Assembly: GCF_038396755.1 (NCBI RefSeq) | Contig: NZ_CP149822.1 | Span: 5,982,001-6,046,000 of the forward strand | Reading direction: 5' to 3' | Origin: Chitinophaga pollutisoli | GTDB lineage: Bacteria; Bacteroidota; Bacteroidia; Chitinophagales; Chitinophagaceae | DNA: 64,000 nt | Shown here: positions 25,993-36,207 of the stretch, piece by piece | How the letters are laid out: every line of letters starts with the position of its first letter | Numbering within the stretch: position 1 is the stretch's first letter | Position numbers and translations under genes: made by a program | Notes under the pieces: model-generated | The model's input: the letters and a program-made list of their open reading frames with translations, nothing else | Databases searched by the model: none | Told to the model about the DNA's origin: nothing

Positions 25993-27537
25993 CGGCCGTT
26001 TCCGGAATTGCGCTTTCCCGGGAATCATCCACCAGGCAATAAGGCCCGACAGCCAGCCAAGAACGGCCGAGATAAGCAGTATTTTACGGTAGGCCGCGAT
26101 AAAACCTTCTTTGTAAAGCGCTTTCACGGTTGAAGTAAGCTCCCGCGGCACGCCACCCGGCGGATGCGCATTGCCCAGGTTGACCGTTTCTGCTACCACG
26201 GCGGATTTCACTCCATCATTCATCGTCAATCCTTCCAACCCCTGCCGCACGTCTTTGGCGAGCAGCAACACGGCCAGCGCCCCGAAAATGGCGGTGGCAA
26301 ACACGCTGGCAATTCTCGTCACCGCATTGTTGACGCCGGACGCGGTTCCGGAAAGCTGCGGAGGCAGCGCACCCATGACTGTGGCCGTTAACGGCGCCAC
26401 GGTGAGCGACATGCCCAGCCCCAGTACAAGAATCCCGGGAAAGAAAGTGGTCCAGTAATGGGAAGGCCCGCCTGTTTCTCCCGCCAGCGACATCAGGAAC
26501 AAACCCGTTCCCGCGAGCAGCGGACCGCCAACGAGAAACGGCCGTGGCCCCGTTTTATCCGCCCAGCTGCCCGCGGGCCTTGCCAGCAGGATCATGAGGA
26601 CGGTAAACGGCAGGAAAGTAAGCCCCGATTGCAGCTGGCTATAACCCTGTACCTGCACCATGTTGAGCGAAACGAACAGCATACCGGTGCCCATGGCCGC
26701 ATATAGGAAAAAAGTGAGCAGGTTGGCGCCGGAGAACGTGCGGTTGCGGAATAGATGCAGGGGCAACATGGGATGGGGTGATTGCATCTCCACCCGGACG
26801 AATACGGCCAGCAATAGAACACCGGCTGCAAGGGCTCCCCACGATTGCCAGTGCGAAATGCCGTATTCCGGCATCCGGAGAAACCCGAACGTCAGCGCCG
26901 CGAGCCCGAGCGCGGTTAAGACGCCGCCCATATAATCGATCCCACCGGCAGCCGATTCGTCGCGCTGTTCGGGCACATGCCGGCGGAGGATGAACAGGGA
27001 AATCAGGCCGATAGGAACGTTGATGAAAAAGATATACCGCCACAGCCCCGCGTCGGCGAGGGCGCCTCCCAGCACTGGCCCGCCCATGGTCACCAGCGTT
27101 GTGAAAGCCGACCAGGTGCCGATCGCCTTTCCCTGTTCGTTTTCGTTGATGGAAGACGACAGCAGCGACAGGCTTCCCGGGATCATAAGCGCCCCGCCCC
27201 CGCCCTGCAACACGCGGAACAGCACCAGCTGCTCCACATTGCCCGCCAGGCCGCAGGCTGCCGACCCCGCGATGAAAACGAGTATCCCGGTCATGAATAC
27301 CCGCTTCCGGCCGAGCCTGTCGCCGAGCGCGCCGCCCACAAGGATGAGCGCCGCCAGCATGAGCAAATAGGCGTTGAGGACCCAGAATAGCCCTGCCGCC
27401 GTGGCTTGCAGTTGCTCCTGGAGCGCTGGCAGTACAACGTTGAGCGCAGTGCCGTCGATAAACGCCATGGAAGAAGCGAGGATCGAAGCGGCCATCACGC
27501 TGCGGCCTTTTGCGGATTGTAAAGGGAATGTCGGCAT
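25978..27537 (-). CDS. MFS drug:proton antiporter, DHA2 (EmrB/QacA) family
   Basis: 519 residues with about 14 membrane helices, the number typical of DHA2. Motif A is GGALGDRLGRKRVF (about 67-80), an early DGTALNVVLPALQ corresponds to motif D1, and motif C-like glycines are in WSAFTTLVTMGGPVLGGALAD. It would export hydrophobic drugs or metabolites across the inner membrane by proton exchange. No EmrA-type adaptor or TetR regulator is adjacent; the nearest partner is the response regulator encoded 39 bp upstream on the same strand, so co-transcription is possible. Confidence 0.9.
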   Translation of the reverse strand: MPTFPLQSAKGRSVMAASILASSMAFIDGTALNVVLPALQEQLQATAAGLFWVLNAYLLMLAALILVGGALGDRLGRKRVFMTGILVFIAGSAACGLAGNVEQLVLFRVLQGGGGALMIPGSLSLLSSSINENEQGKAIGTWSAFTTLVTMGGPVLGGALADAGLWRYIFFINVPIGLISLFILRRHVPEQRDESAAGGIDYMGGVLTALGLAALTFGFLRMPEYGISHWQSWGALAAGVLLLAVFVRVEMQSPHPMLPLHLFRNRTFSGANLLTFFLYAAMGTGMLFVSLNMVQVQGYSQLQSGLTFLPFTVLMILLARPAGSWADKTGPRPFLVGGPLLAGTGLFLMSLAGETGGPSHYWTTFFPGILVLGLGMSLTVAPLTATVMGALPPQLSGTASGVNNAVTRIASVFATAIFGALAVLLLAKDVRQGLEGLTMNDGVKSAVVAETVNLGNAHPPGGVPRELTSTVKALYKEGFIAAYRKILLISAVLGWLSGLIAWWMIPGKAQFRKRPSASG

Positions 27538-27576
27538 CGTTCTCTATTAACAGGCGAGCCGCGGAAAAGTTATGGC

Positions 27577-28272
27577 TCAGCTCATACCCATCGCTTCGTA
27601 GAACTGTTTAACGTACGTATCGCCAACAGGAACCATGTGCTGGCCCATGAAAATCCGCTGCTTTTCCACGCTGTCGATTTTGTTCATAGCCACGATGAAG
27701 GATTTATGCACGCGGATAAACTGCCGTGGCGGCAGGGCTTCCTCGAAGCTGCGGAGGTTTTGCAATGTGAGGATTTTCTGGCTGGCCGTTTGGATGGCGA
27801 CGTAATTGCGCAGCGCTTCCACGAACAGGATTTCACTGAAGTTAAGCCGGATGATCCGCTTGTCGGTCCGGATGAAGATAAAATCCGGTTGTGCCGGAAC
27901 CGGCGGCTGCAGTGGATGTTTCTCCGTCACCTTCTGCACGGCTTTCACGAAACGGTCGAAGGGAACGGGTTTGAGGAGATAATCCACTGCATCGTACTGG
28001 AAACCGTCGACGGCGTATTCGTCGTAAGCGGATACGATGATCACGTCTACGCCGCGCTGCCGCAGCTGCATGAATTCGATGCCGGAAAGCTCGGGCATCT
28101 GGATGTCGAGGAAAACGAGTTTGACGGAAGGCTCCCTGCGCAGGAAGGCGAGCGCTTCCAGCGGGTTGTTGAAAGTGCCTGCGAGCGAAAGCTCCGGCAT
28201 TTTCCTGATAAATTCCGTGATAACCTGTACGGCGAGCGGCTCATCGTCCACCACTATGCATTGAATGCCCAT
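27577..28272 (-). CDS. LytTR-family response regulator
   Basis: 231 residues: receiver domain (Asp9-Asp10, phospho-acceptor Asp56 in LVFLDIQMP, conserved Lys in LLKPVPFDRF) and a C-terminal LytTR DNA-binding domain (FIFIRTDKRIIRLNFSEILFVEALRNYVAI, then FIRVHKSFIVAMNKIDSVE). It is the partner of the LytS-like kinases just upstream on the same strand; its start overlaps the nearer kinase gene by 32 bp. Targets are unknown; the adjacent exporter gene is a candidate. Confidence 0.93.
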   Translation of the reverse strand: MGIQCIVVDDEPLAVQVITEFIRKMPELSLAGTFNNPLEALAFLRREPSVKLVFLDIQMPELSGIEFMQLRQRGVDVIIVSAYDEYAVDGFQYDAVDYLLKPVPFDRFVKAVQKVTEKHPLQPPVPAQPDFIFIRTDKRIIRLNFSEILFVEALRNYVAIQTASQKILTLQNLRSFEEALPPRQFIRVHKSFIVAMNKIDSVEKQRIFMGQHMVPVGDTYVKQFYEAMGMS

Positions 28273-29335
28273 TGTCCCAGTGTATTTGCAGTGTGCTTGA
28301 ATATTCGTTTTCTGTTTCGTTGACGGACAAATCGTACTGGCCCGGATACACGAGTTCCAGCCGCTTCCGGACGTTTACCAGGCCGATACCGCCGGACTGG
28401 TCTTTCCGCTTGCGGGTTTTGAAATTATGCACGGTAAATCCGATCCCTTCGTCCCCGCATTCCAGTGATATTTCCACGGGCTGCTCCGGCCGGTTGGCCA
28501 CACCGTGCTTGAAAGCGTTTTCGACGAAAGGCACCAGCAGCAGCGGCGCGATCTCATGCGCCTGCGGATCTCCGGTAACCCGCATCCGCACGCAATCCTG
28601 GCAGCCGGTCCGTAACCGTTGCATGGCGATGAAATCTTCCAGGTATTTCAGCTCGTCGGACAATCGGGTGCGGTATCCCGCTACCGGCGGCTGTTCGGTC
28701 ATATATTCCAGTATCTGCGACAGCGTTTGCGCGGCGTCCACCACCTGGGGGGAACGTACCAGCGCCAGGCTGTAGATGCTGTTGAGGCTGTTCATGAGGA
28801 AATGCGCGTTCAGCTGCATTTTCAGGATGGCGAATTCGGCGTCCTGTTTTTGCAGCGAGAGCTGTTTCCGCCTTTTATCTTCCGCCAGCCATGCGAAGAA
28901 GAGTACATATGCCAGAGCGGCGCAGCCCACCATGGCATTGGTCCAGATTTCGGTGCGCAGGTATCTCCAGAAATCCCTGTAATAAGGCTGCCCGTTGCGG
29001 TAACCTCCCTGCAGGATTTCTTCCCGGAAAAAACGGTCGGCCACTGTCCATTTAATGAGTGTGGCCGCGGTGAAAAGCAACAGTAATTTCAGCAGGAGCT
29101 GGCCCCATTTGCGCGACGAAAGGAATTGCGGGAATACCAGCCTGACGGCGATATAGAACAGCCCGAAATTCAGCAAGCCGAATACCCCGCGGTTGATATG
29201 CAGGTAGCGGAAGGTGGATGGCGTGAACATCTTCGGCATTCCCAGCAGGGAGATGCCATACATGAGGAACATCCAGAGCGCGAGCAACGCGGCGAACTCG
29301 CGGAGGCGGTAAAAGCGGTCAGGCCGGTCCTGCAT
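28241..29335 (-). CDS. LytS-like sensor histidine kinase
   Basis: 364 residues from the ATG at 29335; a GTG at 29365 is the alternative and would overlap the preceding gene more. Four predicted membrane helices (about 14-33, 51-69, 79-98, 131-150) are followed by the His_kinase domain. The phospho-acceptor is His178 in MQLNAHFLMNSLNSIYSL, the N box is LLLVPFVENAFKHGV, and the glycine box is GGIGLVNVRKRLELVYP. It should phosphorylate the LytTR regulator encoded next. All catalytic landmarks are present, unlike its upstream neighbour. Confidence 0.9.
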   Translation of the reverse strand: MQDRPDRFYRLREFAALLALWMFLMYGISLLGMPKMFTPSTFRYLHINRGVFGLLNFGLFYIAVRLVFPQFLSSRKWGQLLLKLLLLFTAATLIKWTVADRFFREEILQGGYRNGQPYYRDFWRYLRTEIWTNAMVGCAALAYVLFFAWLAEDKRRKQLSLQKQDAEFAILKMQLNAHFLMNSLNSIYSLALVRSPQVVDAAQTLSQILEYMTEQPPVAGYRTRLSDELKYLEDFIAMQRLRTGCQDCVRMRVTGDPQAHEIAPLLLVPFVENAFKHGVANRPEQPVEISLECGDEGIGFTVHNFKTRKRKDQSGGIGLVNVRKRLELVYPGQYDLSVNETENEYSSTLQIHWDNGHSMHSGGR

Positions 29336-30308
29336 AGAGCGGTGTTTTAAACCGGCGGAATTCACCGGAACCCGGCAGCAGGTGTGCGAGGCGTTGCAGG
29401 AAAGTTGTTTTGGCGGTGGAGCTGAGTTCCAGCGCGTCGTTGCCGATATCGAGCCGGAGCACTACCGGGAGGCCGTTGTGTTGGCGGGCGAGCAGTTTCT
29501 CCGCTGCGGTCTGGAGCAGCAATGGTGTCACGTACCGGCCGGAGGTGGGGCCGGTCATGTGCAGGCTCACCTGCTGGCGGGGAAAGAGGCGGTTATGCAG
29601 TTTCAGGTAGATGTTAAAATAGTAAAGCTCCCGGTCGAGGGGGGCTTTGTCGAGCTTCACGCCCTTATCGTAGAGCATGTAGCGCAGTAGCTCGGAAAGT
29701 TGGAGGATGGCTTCAGCGCCTTCGCCTTCCCGTTTCTCTTCGTTTTCGAGCATGGATTTGATGGCTTTGAGTTTGCGCAGGAGCAGGCCGGTGGATACCT
29801 GCATCTGGGAGAACTGTTTGCGCGCGGCGGCGGCTTCCAGCTCCAGGCGCCGGCTTTCGCGGTCGCCGGCCCGCCACATGAGGATCACGTAATACGCATA
29901 CGCCGCCAAGCCCACCAGCAGGCCTGTCTGCAAACTCAGGCGGCCATAGCTCCAGAAGGTATGGTACGTTTTCTTGAACCCGATCATGGCGATGCCCAGT
30001 TGGAGGATTTCGTCCGGGAATAGATGCCCTACGGCGTATTTGATGACGCAGGCGCCGAGGATCACCGTAAATGCGATCAGCGCCGTGCGCCCCGCGCCTT
30101 TTCGGGCATGGAGGGGCAGCACGAAGAACGCCAGGATGTAAAACAGGTTGAAATTGAGGAACCCGTACAGGAAATACCGGCTGAGGGTGTAGCGGAGGCC
30201 GAGCGGACTATTGATATTCCCCTTCAGCATCGGGAAGATGTACAGCAAGATCAGGGCCATCCAGATGGCGAGATGTATCCAGTACCTGTATGTTTTAGCG
30301 GGTGTCAT
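29319..30308 (-). CDS. Degenerate LytS-like protein (pseudo-histidine kinase)
   Basis: 329 residues with the same plan as the downstream kinase: four membrane helices, a coiled linker (about 147-170), and a His_kinase-like region. At the position of the phospho-acceptor the sequence is MQVSTGLLLRKLKAI, so His is replaced by Gly (about residue 174) and the HFxxN core is lost. The N box reads TPLLLQTAAEKLLARQ, with Lys for Asn, and no glycine box is visible. It therefore cannot be an active kinase. It overlaps the active kinase by 17 bp and is probably co-translated, so a role as a regulatory partner (heterodimer) or ligand sensor is plausible but unproven. Confidence 0.75.
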   Translation of the reverse strand: MTPAKTYRYWIHLAIWMALILLYIFPMLKGNINSPLGLRYTLSRYFLYGFLNFNLFYILAFFVLPLHARKGAGRTALIAFTVILGACVIKYAVGHLFPDEILQLGIAMIGFKKTYHTFWSYGRLSLQTGLLVGLAAYAYYVILMWRAGDRESRRLELEAAAARKQFSQMQVSTGLLLRKLKAIKSMLENEEKREGEGAEAILQLSELLRYMLYDKGVKLDKAPLDRELYYFNIYLKLHNRLFPRQQVSLHMTGPTSGRYVTPLLLQTAAEKLLARQHNGLPVVLRLDIGNDALELSSTAKTTFLQRLAHLLPGSGEFRRFKTPLYAGPA

Positions 30309-30536
30309 ACGAAGCTAAGATACGCTATAACAGGGCTTTACAGGCTAATTATTTTTCATCCCCGCACATTGCCGGAATGTACCTGCCGCAAGCCGGTACG
30401 TACAGTTTTGGCTTCCCGAATGGCGTGGCCGGATTATTTTGGAGCGGTCATGAGGCTAGTTTGCATACGTTAAAAATCAACCGGTAGAAATAATCAACCA
30501 AGTCTTCAACCAATCATCTTCCAAACAGTAGTGATT

Positions 30537-33500
30537 ATGAAACATGTCTATCTGCTATTCCTTGCCTGTATGTTAAGCATGGGCGCTTACGCTCAGCAGG
30601 TTATCAAGGGTACGGTGCGCGATTCGCTGACGAAGGCACCGATACCGGGCGCCACCATCAGGGTGGTCAACGGTTCCGGCGGGGTTACCGCCAACGATAA
30701 AGGGGAATTCGAATTGCGGGTGCCCGCCAACGCCCAGTTGCGGATTTCCTCGATCGGGTTCGAATCGGTGCTGATACCGGCTACCGCCGTAATGCGGCCT
30801 ATTATGCTGACCACCGCCGCCCAGATGCTCCAAATGCCGGTGGTGATCGGGTACGGCACGCGCCAGCGCACCGCCGTTACCACCAGTATCTCCTCCATCG
30901 ATTCGCGCAAGCTGGCGCCGGAGAACAATATCGTCAGCGACGTGGGTAAAGCCCTCCAGGGCCGCATTCCCGGCGTATTCGTCGCTTCCACCTCGGGCGC
31001 TCCCGGCTCCACGCCCAATATCCAGATCCGCGGCGTACAATCCGCCCGCGCGCAGGACGCCAACCCCCTGATCGTTATCGACGGACTGGTGATGGAAGGG
31101 CCCGGCATCTCGCTCAGCTCCATCAACCCGCAGGACATCGAGACCATCGACGTGCTCAAAGACGCGGCTTCCGCCGCCATCTACGGCGCACGGGGCTCTT
31201 CCGGCGTGATCATCATCACCACCAAAAAAGGGAAACACGGCCAGAAACCGTATTTCTCCGTGAATGCCTACACCGGCTTCAACAACGTGCCCACCACCCG
31301 CCGCATGCTCAATTCTTCGGAATACGCTTCCGCATTCAACGATTCACGCAACAACCGGATTACCGACATCGACGCCCAGCTGGCCAACCCCGGAAGCCTC
31401 ACCCCCGTGCAGATCAGCCAGTTGCAAAACGAGCGGAACAGGCTGAGCAGCCAGGTGGCCGATCTTAAAATGGCAGACCGCAGCACCGACTGGATCGACC
31501 GGGTGAAAAATCACAATGCACCGCTGAATAACATCCAGGCCAGCATGAGCGGCGGCGGCGAGAAATCCACGTATTACATGTCGCTGGGCCGTTATGCCGA
31601 AACCGGCGCCATCGGTACCGGCCGCTTCGAACGCTATACCGCCAAAATCGACGTGTCGCAACAGGTGAACAACTGGCTCCGTCTCATGGGGAATATCAAC
31701 CTGACGCAGTCGGTGAGCAAAGACAACTCCTACCCCCTCGTGAGCGCCTTCAACGCCCGTCCGGACACGCCGGAGGAACCGGTGCGCAATGCTGATGGCT
31801 CGCTCGGGTATTATATAGGACAGCAGAACCATCCGCTCGGCGAAATGATGGAGAACAGGAACAAGAACCGCACGCAGACCTGGTTCGGGAACCTGGCTGC
31901 CGAGTTGAAGCTGCACAAGAACCTGCAATTCCGCTCTGCTTTCGCCGCCAACAAATACAACACTTTCAACCGCGATTACCAGTCGCCGCTCGGCTACCTG
32001 GGTAAATTCCAGAATGGCTACCTGAAAACGGGTGGTTCGGATAACTTCAATTACAACTTCGACAGCTATTTCACCTATACCAACCGCTGGAACAAGCTGG
32101 GCCTGACAGGAACCGCGGGATATACATTCTACAGCATCGAGAATAACGGATGGGGTTATGACCTCAATGGGTTCCCGCGGGTGGATGTGATCACCGGCGG
32201 CGCCGCTGGTTCCGCTTATGGCAGTACGGGCGCAATCGGTTCACTGAACGGCAATTCCCTCGAAACATCAGAGGCTTACTTCGGCCGGCTTTCGTTTGAT
32301 TGGGATAACAAGTACATGTTGGGCGCAAGCCTACGTACCGACGGGTCCTCCAAACTCCGTAAAGACAACCGGTATTCCTGGTTCCCCTCCGTGTCCGCAG
32401 GCTGGGACCTGGCGCAGGAAGGGTTCATGCAGGACCAGAAGTTGTTCCAGTTCCTAAAACTGCGCAGCAGCTACGGTATCAGCGGCAACATCCGCGCGGT
32501 AGCGAACTTCGCCACGCAACACCTCATGCAGGCGACCTCCAATCTCGGTGAGCCCGCGCTCCGCGCCCGCGACCAGGTTGGCAACCCGAACATCCGTTGG
32601 GAAGAAACCAAACAATTCGATGCGGGCATCGACATCGGCATGTTCAACAACCGGGTTACGCTGACGGCCGATTATTACAATAAATCTACCACCGGACTGC
32701 TCAGCATCCGCAATATACCCTGGGAGTTCGGTGCGCAGTCGCTGCCATTCAATATCGGGGATATCCGAAACAAAGGTTTCGACCTGGAGCTGGCCGTGTC
32801 CAGTGCGCGGAATGCCCTCGTCAGCTGGAAAGTGGAAACCAACCTGAACTTTAACCGCAACGAGATCATCGCCCTCTCCGACTCCGTGCTGAGTTACGGC
32901 ACCTTCATCTTTGGCGGCCCGCAATCGCAGGCGCGCGTTGGGCAGTCGGTAGGCTCCGTGCAGGTGTATAATTCTCTCGGCGTCGATCCCAATACGGGGG
33001 ATATGATCTATGAAGACCGGAATAAGGATGGTAAATGGGACGCAAAAGATTACATCTTCGTGCCCATCGCCCTTCCCAAATTTACCGGCGGTACAACGCT
33101 TTCGGCCGGGTATAAAGGTGTGTCCGTGGAAGCGCTGTTTTCTTATGTGGTGGGTACCAAGATCTACGACTACTACGAACAATCCCTCCGCAACTACGAT
33201 CTCGACTGGTTCGGCGTGATGCCCAACAAATTCGATGTCGTGAACAAACGCTGGCGCAAGCCCGGCGACGTGACGGACGTTCCCCGCGCCGTTGCAGGCC
33301 CTCATGGAGCCGGCAAAACGGCGGACTGGAATTACCGTCCTTCCACGCAATTCATTTACGACGCTTCGTACCTGCGCCTGCGCAACCTCACGGTGGCGTA
33401 TATGCTGCCGAAAAGGTTGCTGGACATGGCTACCATTACCCGCTGCAAAGTGTATGTGGCCGCGCAGAACCTGTTTACAATAACCAAATACATCGGCTTC

Positions 33501-33590
33501 GATCCGGAAGCGGCTTCCAACTCCGGCATCGTTTCTTCCAACCTTCCCAATCCCAGGAGCATGGTGTTGGGCGTAGACCTGTCTTTCTAA
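30537..33590 (+). CDS. SusC/RagA-type TonB-linked outer membrane transporter
   Basis: 1017 residues from the ATG at 30537 (a GTG lies two codons upstream). Signal peptide to about 22 (LSMGAYAQ), carboxypeptidase-regulatory-like domain (VIKGTVRDSLTKAPIPGATI), TonB-dependent plug with the SusC motif DVLKDAASAAIYGARGSSGVI (about 208-228), then a 22-strand barrel. No STN domain, so no direct anti-sigma signalling is expected. It imports a substrate bound by the SusD lipoprotein encoded next. The neighbouring genes give no glycosidase or peptidase, so the substrate cannot be named. Confidence 0.95.
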   Translation: MKHVYLLFLACMLSMGAYAQQVIKGTVRDSLTKAPIPGATIRVVNGSGGVTANDKGEFELRVPANAQLRISSIGFESVLIPATAVMRPIMLTTAAQMLQMPVVIGYGTRQRTAVTTSISSIDSRKLAPENNIVSDVGKALQGRIPGVFVASTSGAPGSTPNIQIRGVQSARAQDANPLIVIDGLVMEGPGISLSSINPQDIETIDVLKDAASAAIYGARGSSGVIIITTKKGKHGQKPYFSVNAYTGFNNVPTTRRMLNSSEYASAFNDSRNNRITDIDAQLANPGSLTPVQISQLQNERNRLSSQVADLKMADRSTDWIDRVKNHNAPLNNIQASMSGGGEKSTYYMSLGRYAETGAIGTGRFERYTAKIDVSQQVNNWLRLMGNINLTQSVSKDNSYPLVSAFNARPDTPEEPVRNADGSLGYYIGQQNHPLGEMMENRNKNRTQTWFGNLAAELKLHKNLQFRSAFAANKYNTFNRDYQSPLGYLGKFQNGYLKTGGSDNFNYNFDSYFTYTNRWNKLGLTGTAGYTFYSIENNGWGYDLNGFPRVDVITGGAAGSAYGSTGAIGSLNGNSLETSEAYFGRLSFDWDNKYMLGASLRTDGSSKLRKDNRYSWFPSVSAGWDLAQEGFMQDQKLFQFLKLRSSYGISGNIRAVANFATQHLMQATSNLGEPALRARDQVGNPNIRWEETKQFDAGIDIGMFNNRVTLTADYYNKSTTGLLSIRNIPWEFGAQSLPFNIGDIRNKGFDLELAVSSARNALVSWKVETNLNFNRNEIIALSDSVLSYGTFIFGGPQSQARVGQSVGSVQVYNSLGVDPNTGDMIYEDRNKDGKWDAKDYIFVPIALPKFTGGTTLSAGYKGVSVEALFSYVVGTKIYDYYEQSLRNYDLDWFGVMPNKFDVVNKRWRKPGDVTDVPRAVAGPHGAGKTADWNYRPSTQFIYDASYLRLRNLTVAYMLPKRLLDMATITRCKVYVAAQNLFTITKYIGFDPEAASNSGIVSSNLPNPRSMVLGVDLSF

Positions 33591-33600
33591 AACTTACATC

Positions 33601-34926
33601 ATGAAGAAATCATTTTTCCTGCATATATCCGCATGCGCCATCATGGGAATGGCCTCCTGCGCCAACAAGCTGGACGTGCAGCCCGATACCCTGGTGTCGC
33701 CCGACCAGGTGAACAGCAGTAATGTGGGGCTGGTGCTTAATGGCGCCAGGCTCGCGCTGACCAACAACGCATTCTACAATTATTACATCCTCACCGAAAT
33801 CATGGGGGATGATGTGCAGACCACCAGCCTGCAAGGCTACGAGTTATGCAATATTCCCGTAACCGACAACTCCCTGACCATCGCCTACCGTTACCCCTTC
33901 GCCTGTGTCAATAATGCGAACGTGGTGATCCGGTACTACAGTGCCCATACCGGTGAGGCGGCATTGCGGCCGATTGCCGGCGAAGCTTACCTCCTGAGGG
34001 CCTATGCTTACATGTTGCTGAATGAGCAGTTCGGAAAAGTAGCGATCATGGACGGAACGGAGGATCCCTTATCCTACCCCGAACGGCAATCCGAAGAGAA
34101 AGTAAAAGCGGAGATTGAGGCTAACCTGTTAAAGGCGGTGGAGTTGCTGCCTGATGCCGGAGGCAAGCCCCTGAAAGGTAGTAAGCAAGCCGCACAATTG
34201 CTGCTGGCGCGCTTTTACCTGAACAACGGGAAGTTTGCCGAAGCTGAAAATCTGGCCAATGCCGTGATCACCTCGGGAAAATTCGCCCTGCTTGATGAGA
34301 AGTTCGACGAGATCTTCAAATACAATACCGCTTCCAAAGAGATGGTGTATGCCGTTGCGGAAGTTTCTTCCGGTGTCAATAACACCAAACAAGGGCTGCC
34401 GGGCGTATATGGTCCTGGCAGCGGCCGCGCAGGTGGTGCTAACATCTGGATTGATTCGAACCTCGTGAAATCTTACGAGAACACCGATATCAGGAAGCCA
34501 TTTTTCACGAGAATGAAAGGCTCGAGCATTACCGATACCGTTTGGTTCCTGGTGAAGTTCCCGGAAGAATTGCAACCCTCCTATCCCATCTGCCGCTACA
34601 GCGAAGCGTTTCTCATTGCCGCAGAAGCAAAAGCCAGAACAGGCACGGTGGACGTGACGCGCTACAACGAACTGCGCGCCAAGCGCAAAGCCTCCCTGGC
34701 CGCCAATGGCGACTTCGCCAATGCCGCCGCCTTCCTGGACGCGATTGAGCTGGAACGCAGGAGGGAATTCGTGGGAGAACGCCACCGCTGGCAGGATATG
34801 CGCCGCTTCGGCAAGGCGATCCCCTGGCTGGAAGGGTTCCAGCAACCCGCGGGCCACGTCATCTTCCCCATCCCGGAAAGACTGTTCACCCTCAATCCCA
34901 CCCTCCAACAGAACGACGATTATTAG
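33601..34926 (+). CDS. SusD/RagB-type substrate-binding lipoprotein
   Basis: 441 residues with a lipoprotein signal (MKKSFFLHISACAIMGMASC). The alpha-helical TPR core is recognised from RPIAGEAYLLRAYAYMLLNEQFGKVAI (about 120-146) and the C-terminal YNELRAKRKAS ... FLDAIELERRREFVGERHRWQDMRRFGKAIPW, the hallmark of the family. It caps the SusC barrel on the cell surface. Begins 10 bp after the SusC stop, so the two form an operon. Confidence 0.95.
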   Translation: MKKSFFLHISACAIMGMASCANKLDVQPDTLVSPDQVNSSNVGLVLNGARLALTNNAFYNYYILTEIMGDDVQTTSLQGYELCNIPVTDNSLTIAYRYPFACVNNANVVIRYYSAHTGEAALRPIAGEAYLLRAYAYMLLNEQFGKVAIMDGTEDPLSYPERQSEEKVKAEIEANLLKAVELLPDAGGKPLKGSKQAAQLLLARFYLNNGKFAEAENLANAVITSGKFALLDEKFDEIFKYNTASKEMVYAVAEVSSGVNNTKQGLPGVYGPGSGRAGGANIWIDSNLVKSYENTDIRKPFFTRMKGSSITDTVWFLVKFPEELQPSYPICRYSEAFLIAAEAKARTGTVDVTRYNELRAKRKASLAANGDFANAAAFLDAIELERRREFVGERHRWQDMRRFGKAIPWLEGFQQPAGHVIFPIPERLFTLNPTLQQNDDY

Positions 34927-34945
34927 TTAAATAAACCTAACAGGA

Positions 34946-36196
34946 ATGAAGAACGCAATGTTGAAACCTGCTTTACTGGCGCTGCTGATGAGTCCGGCGG
35001 CGCTCATGGCCCAGAAAGCCAATCTGCCAAAACAAATCACGGTAAAAGGATCAGTGAAATTCGCCACGCCCGAAGGCCAGCCACGCAAAATATGGCTGAG
35101 CCGCGACAATGGCACCGGCAAACCCACCGTCGTGGATTCCGTGGAACTCGGTCCTGATCTCACCTACTCCTTCCGCATCAAACAAGACCATCCGGGTATT
35201 TACAAACTGAACGTGATGTATTGGGATCATATCACCTTCTGGAGCGATGCCGATGTAAAAGTGGCTTCGCGCGGGTACGACACGGCAAAGATGAAAGTGA
35301 AAATCCCGCACTTCTACTTCGTGGATGGCTCGTCCGACAACAACTTCATCAACCAGATGGAATTGAATAACACCAACGGTTACCTCCGTTCGGTCGACGA
35401 ATACAACCAGGAGTATTATGCCAAGCAGCATAAGGAAAAAACCGGAGATTCCGCCTGGGCGAATTACTGGAAGGACCGCCGCCGTTATAATCCCCTGCGC
35501 GAAGACAATGACCAGCGCGAAGATCTGCTGATGAAAGTGTATAAAGACCGCCCCGTGCTGATTTATGCCCTCCGCAGCGCAGGCAGCCCGCACGACACCA
35601 CGCAATACGCATCCACCCTGCGCCAGCTGGATCATCTCATCAAACTGTACCCCTGGCTGAGTGAGGCCAAAAACCTCAAAAACACCATCATCAAAAACCG
35701 CGCGCAGATGATGAAGCTCCAGCCCGGACAGCCCGCGCCTTCCATCTCCTACCCGGACAACTTCGGCAAGCTGCAGGGATTGGAAAAATACAAGGGAAAA
35801 TATCTCCTGGTCGATTTCTGGGCTAGCTGGTGCGGCCCCTGCCGCCAGGCGATCCCGAAAGTGAAAGAACTGCATGAGCAATACAAGGCGAAAGGCCTCG
35901 AAGTAGTGAGCATTTCCATCGATACGGACAAGAAAGCCTGGGAAAAGGCCATGGCGGATGAAAATATGCCCTGGGAGCAACTCCTGAGCGACAACAAAGA
36001 CAAAACGATGGAGCTTTACCAGTTCTCCGGCATCCCCACGCTTTACCTCATCGACCGCGAAGGCAAGATCGTGACCAAGTTCACCGGTTACAGTCCCGAA
36101 GCGGAAGCCATGATCAAACAGGCGATCGAGAAAGGCATCTCCGGACAGGCCCAGCCCGCGGGAGAAAAGAAAGTGATCAAGGCAATGTCCATGTAA
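34946..36196 (+). CDS. TlpA-family thioredoxin-like protein with long N-terminal domain
   Basis: 416 residues: signal peptide (MKNAMLKPALLALLMSPAALMAQ), a 240-residue N-terminal region that starts as a beta-rich domain (QITVKGSVKFATPEGQPRKIWLSR) and then becomes helical, and a C-terminal thioredoxin fold with the active site WASWCGPC (about 293-300) and cis-proline GIPTLYL. Periplasmic or surface thiol-disulfide exchange is expected. Third gene of the SusCD operon (19-bp gap). TlpA-like proteins after SusD are common in Bacteroidota; their client is unknown. Confidence 0.88.
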   Translation: MKNAMLKPALLALLMSPAALMAQKANLPKQITVKGSVKFATPEGQPRKIWLSRDNGTGKPTVVDSVELGPDLTYSFRIKQDHPGIYKLNVMYWDHITFWSDADVKVASRGYDTAKMKVKIPHFYFVDGSSDNNFINQMELNNTNGYLRSVDEYNQEYYAKQHKEKTGDSAWANYWKDRRRYNPLREDNDQREDLLMKVYKDRPVLIYALRSAGSPHDTTQYASTLRQLDHLIKLYPWLSEAKNLKNTIIKNRAQMMKLQPGQPAPSISYPDNFGKLQGLEKYKGKYLLVDFWASWCGPCRQAIPKVKELHEQYKAKGLEVVSISIDTDKKAWEKAMADENMPWEQLLSDNKDKTMELYQFSGIPTLYLIDREGKIVTKFTGYSPEAEAMIKQAIEKGISGQAQPAGEKKVIKAMSM

Positions 36197-36207
36197 TATA
36201 AACAGTC

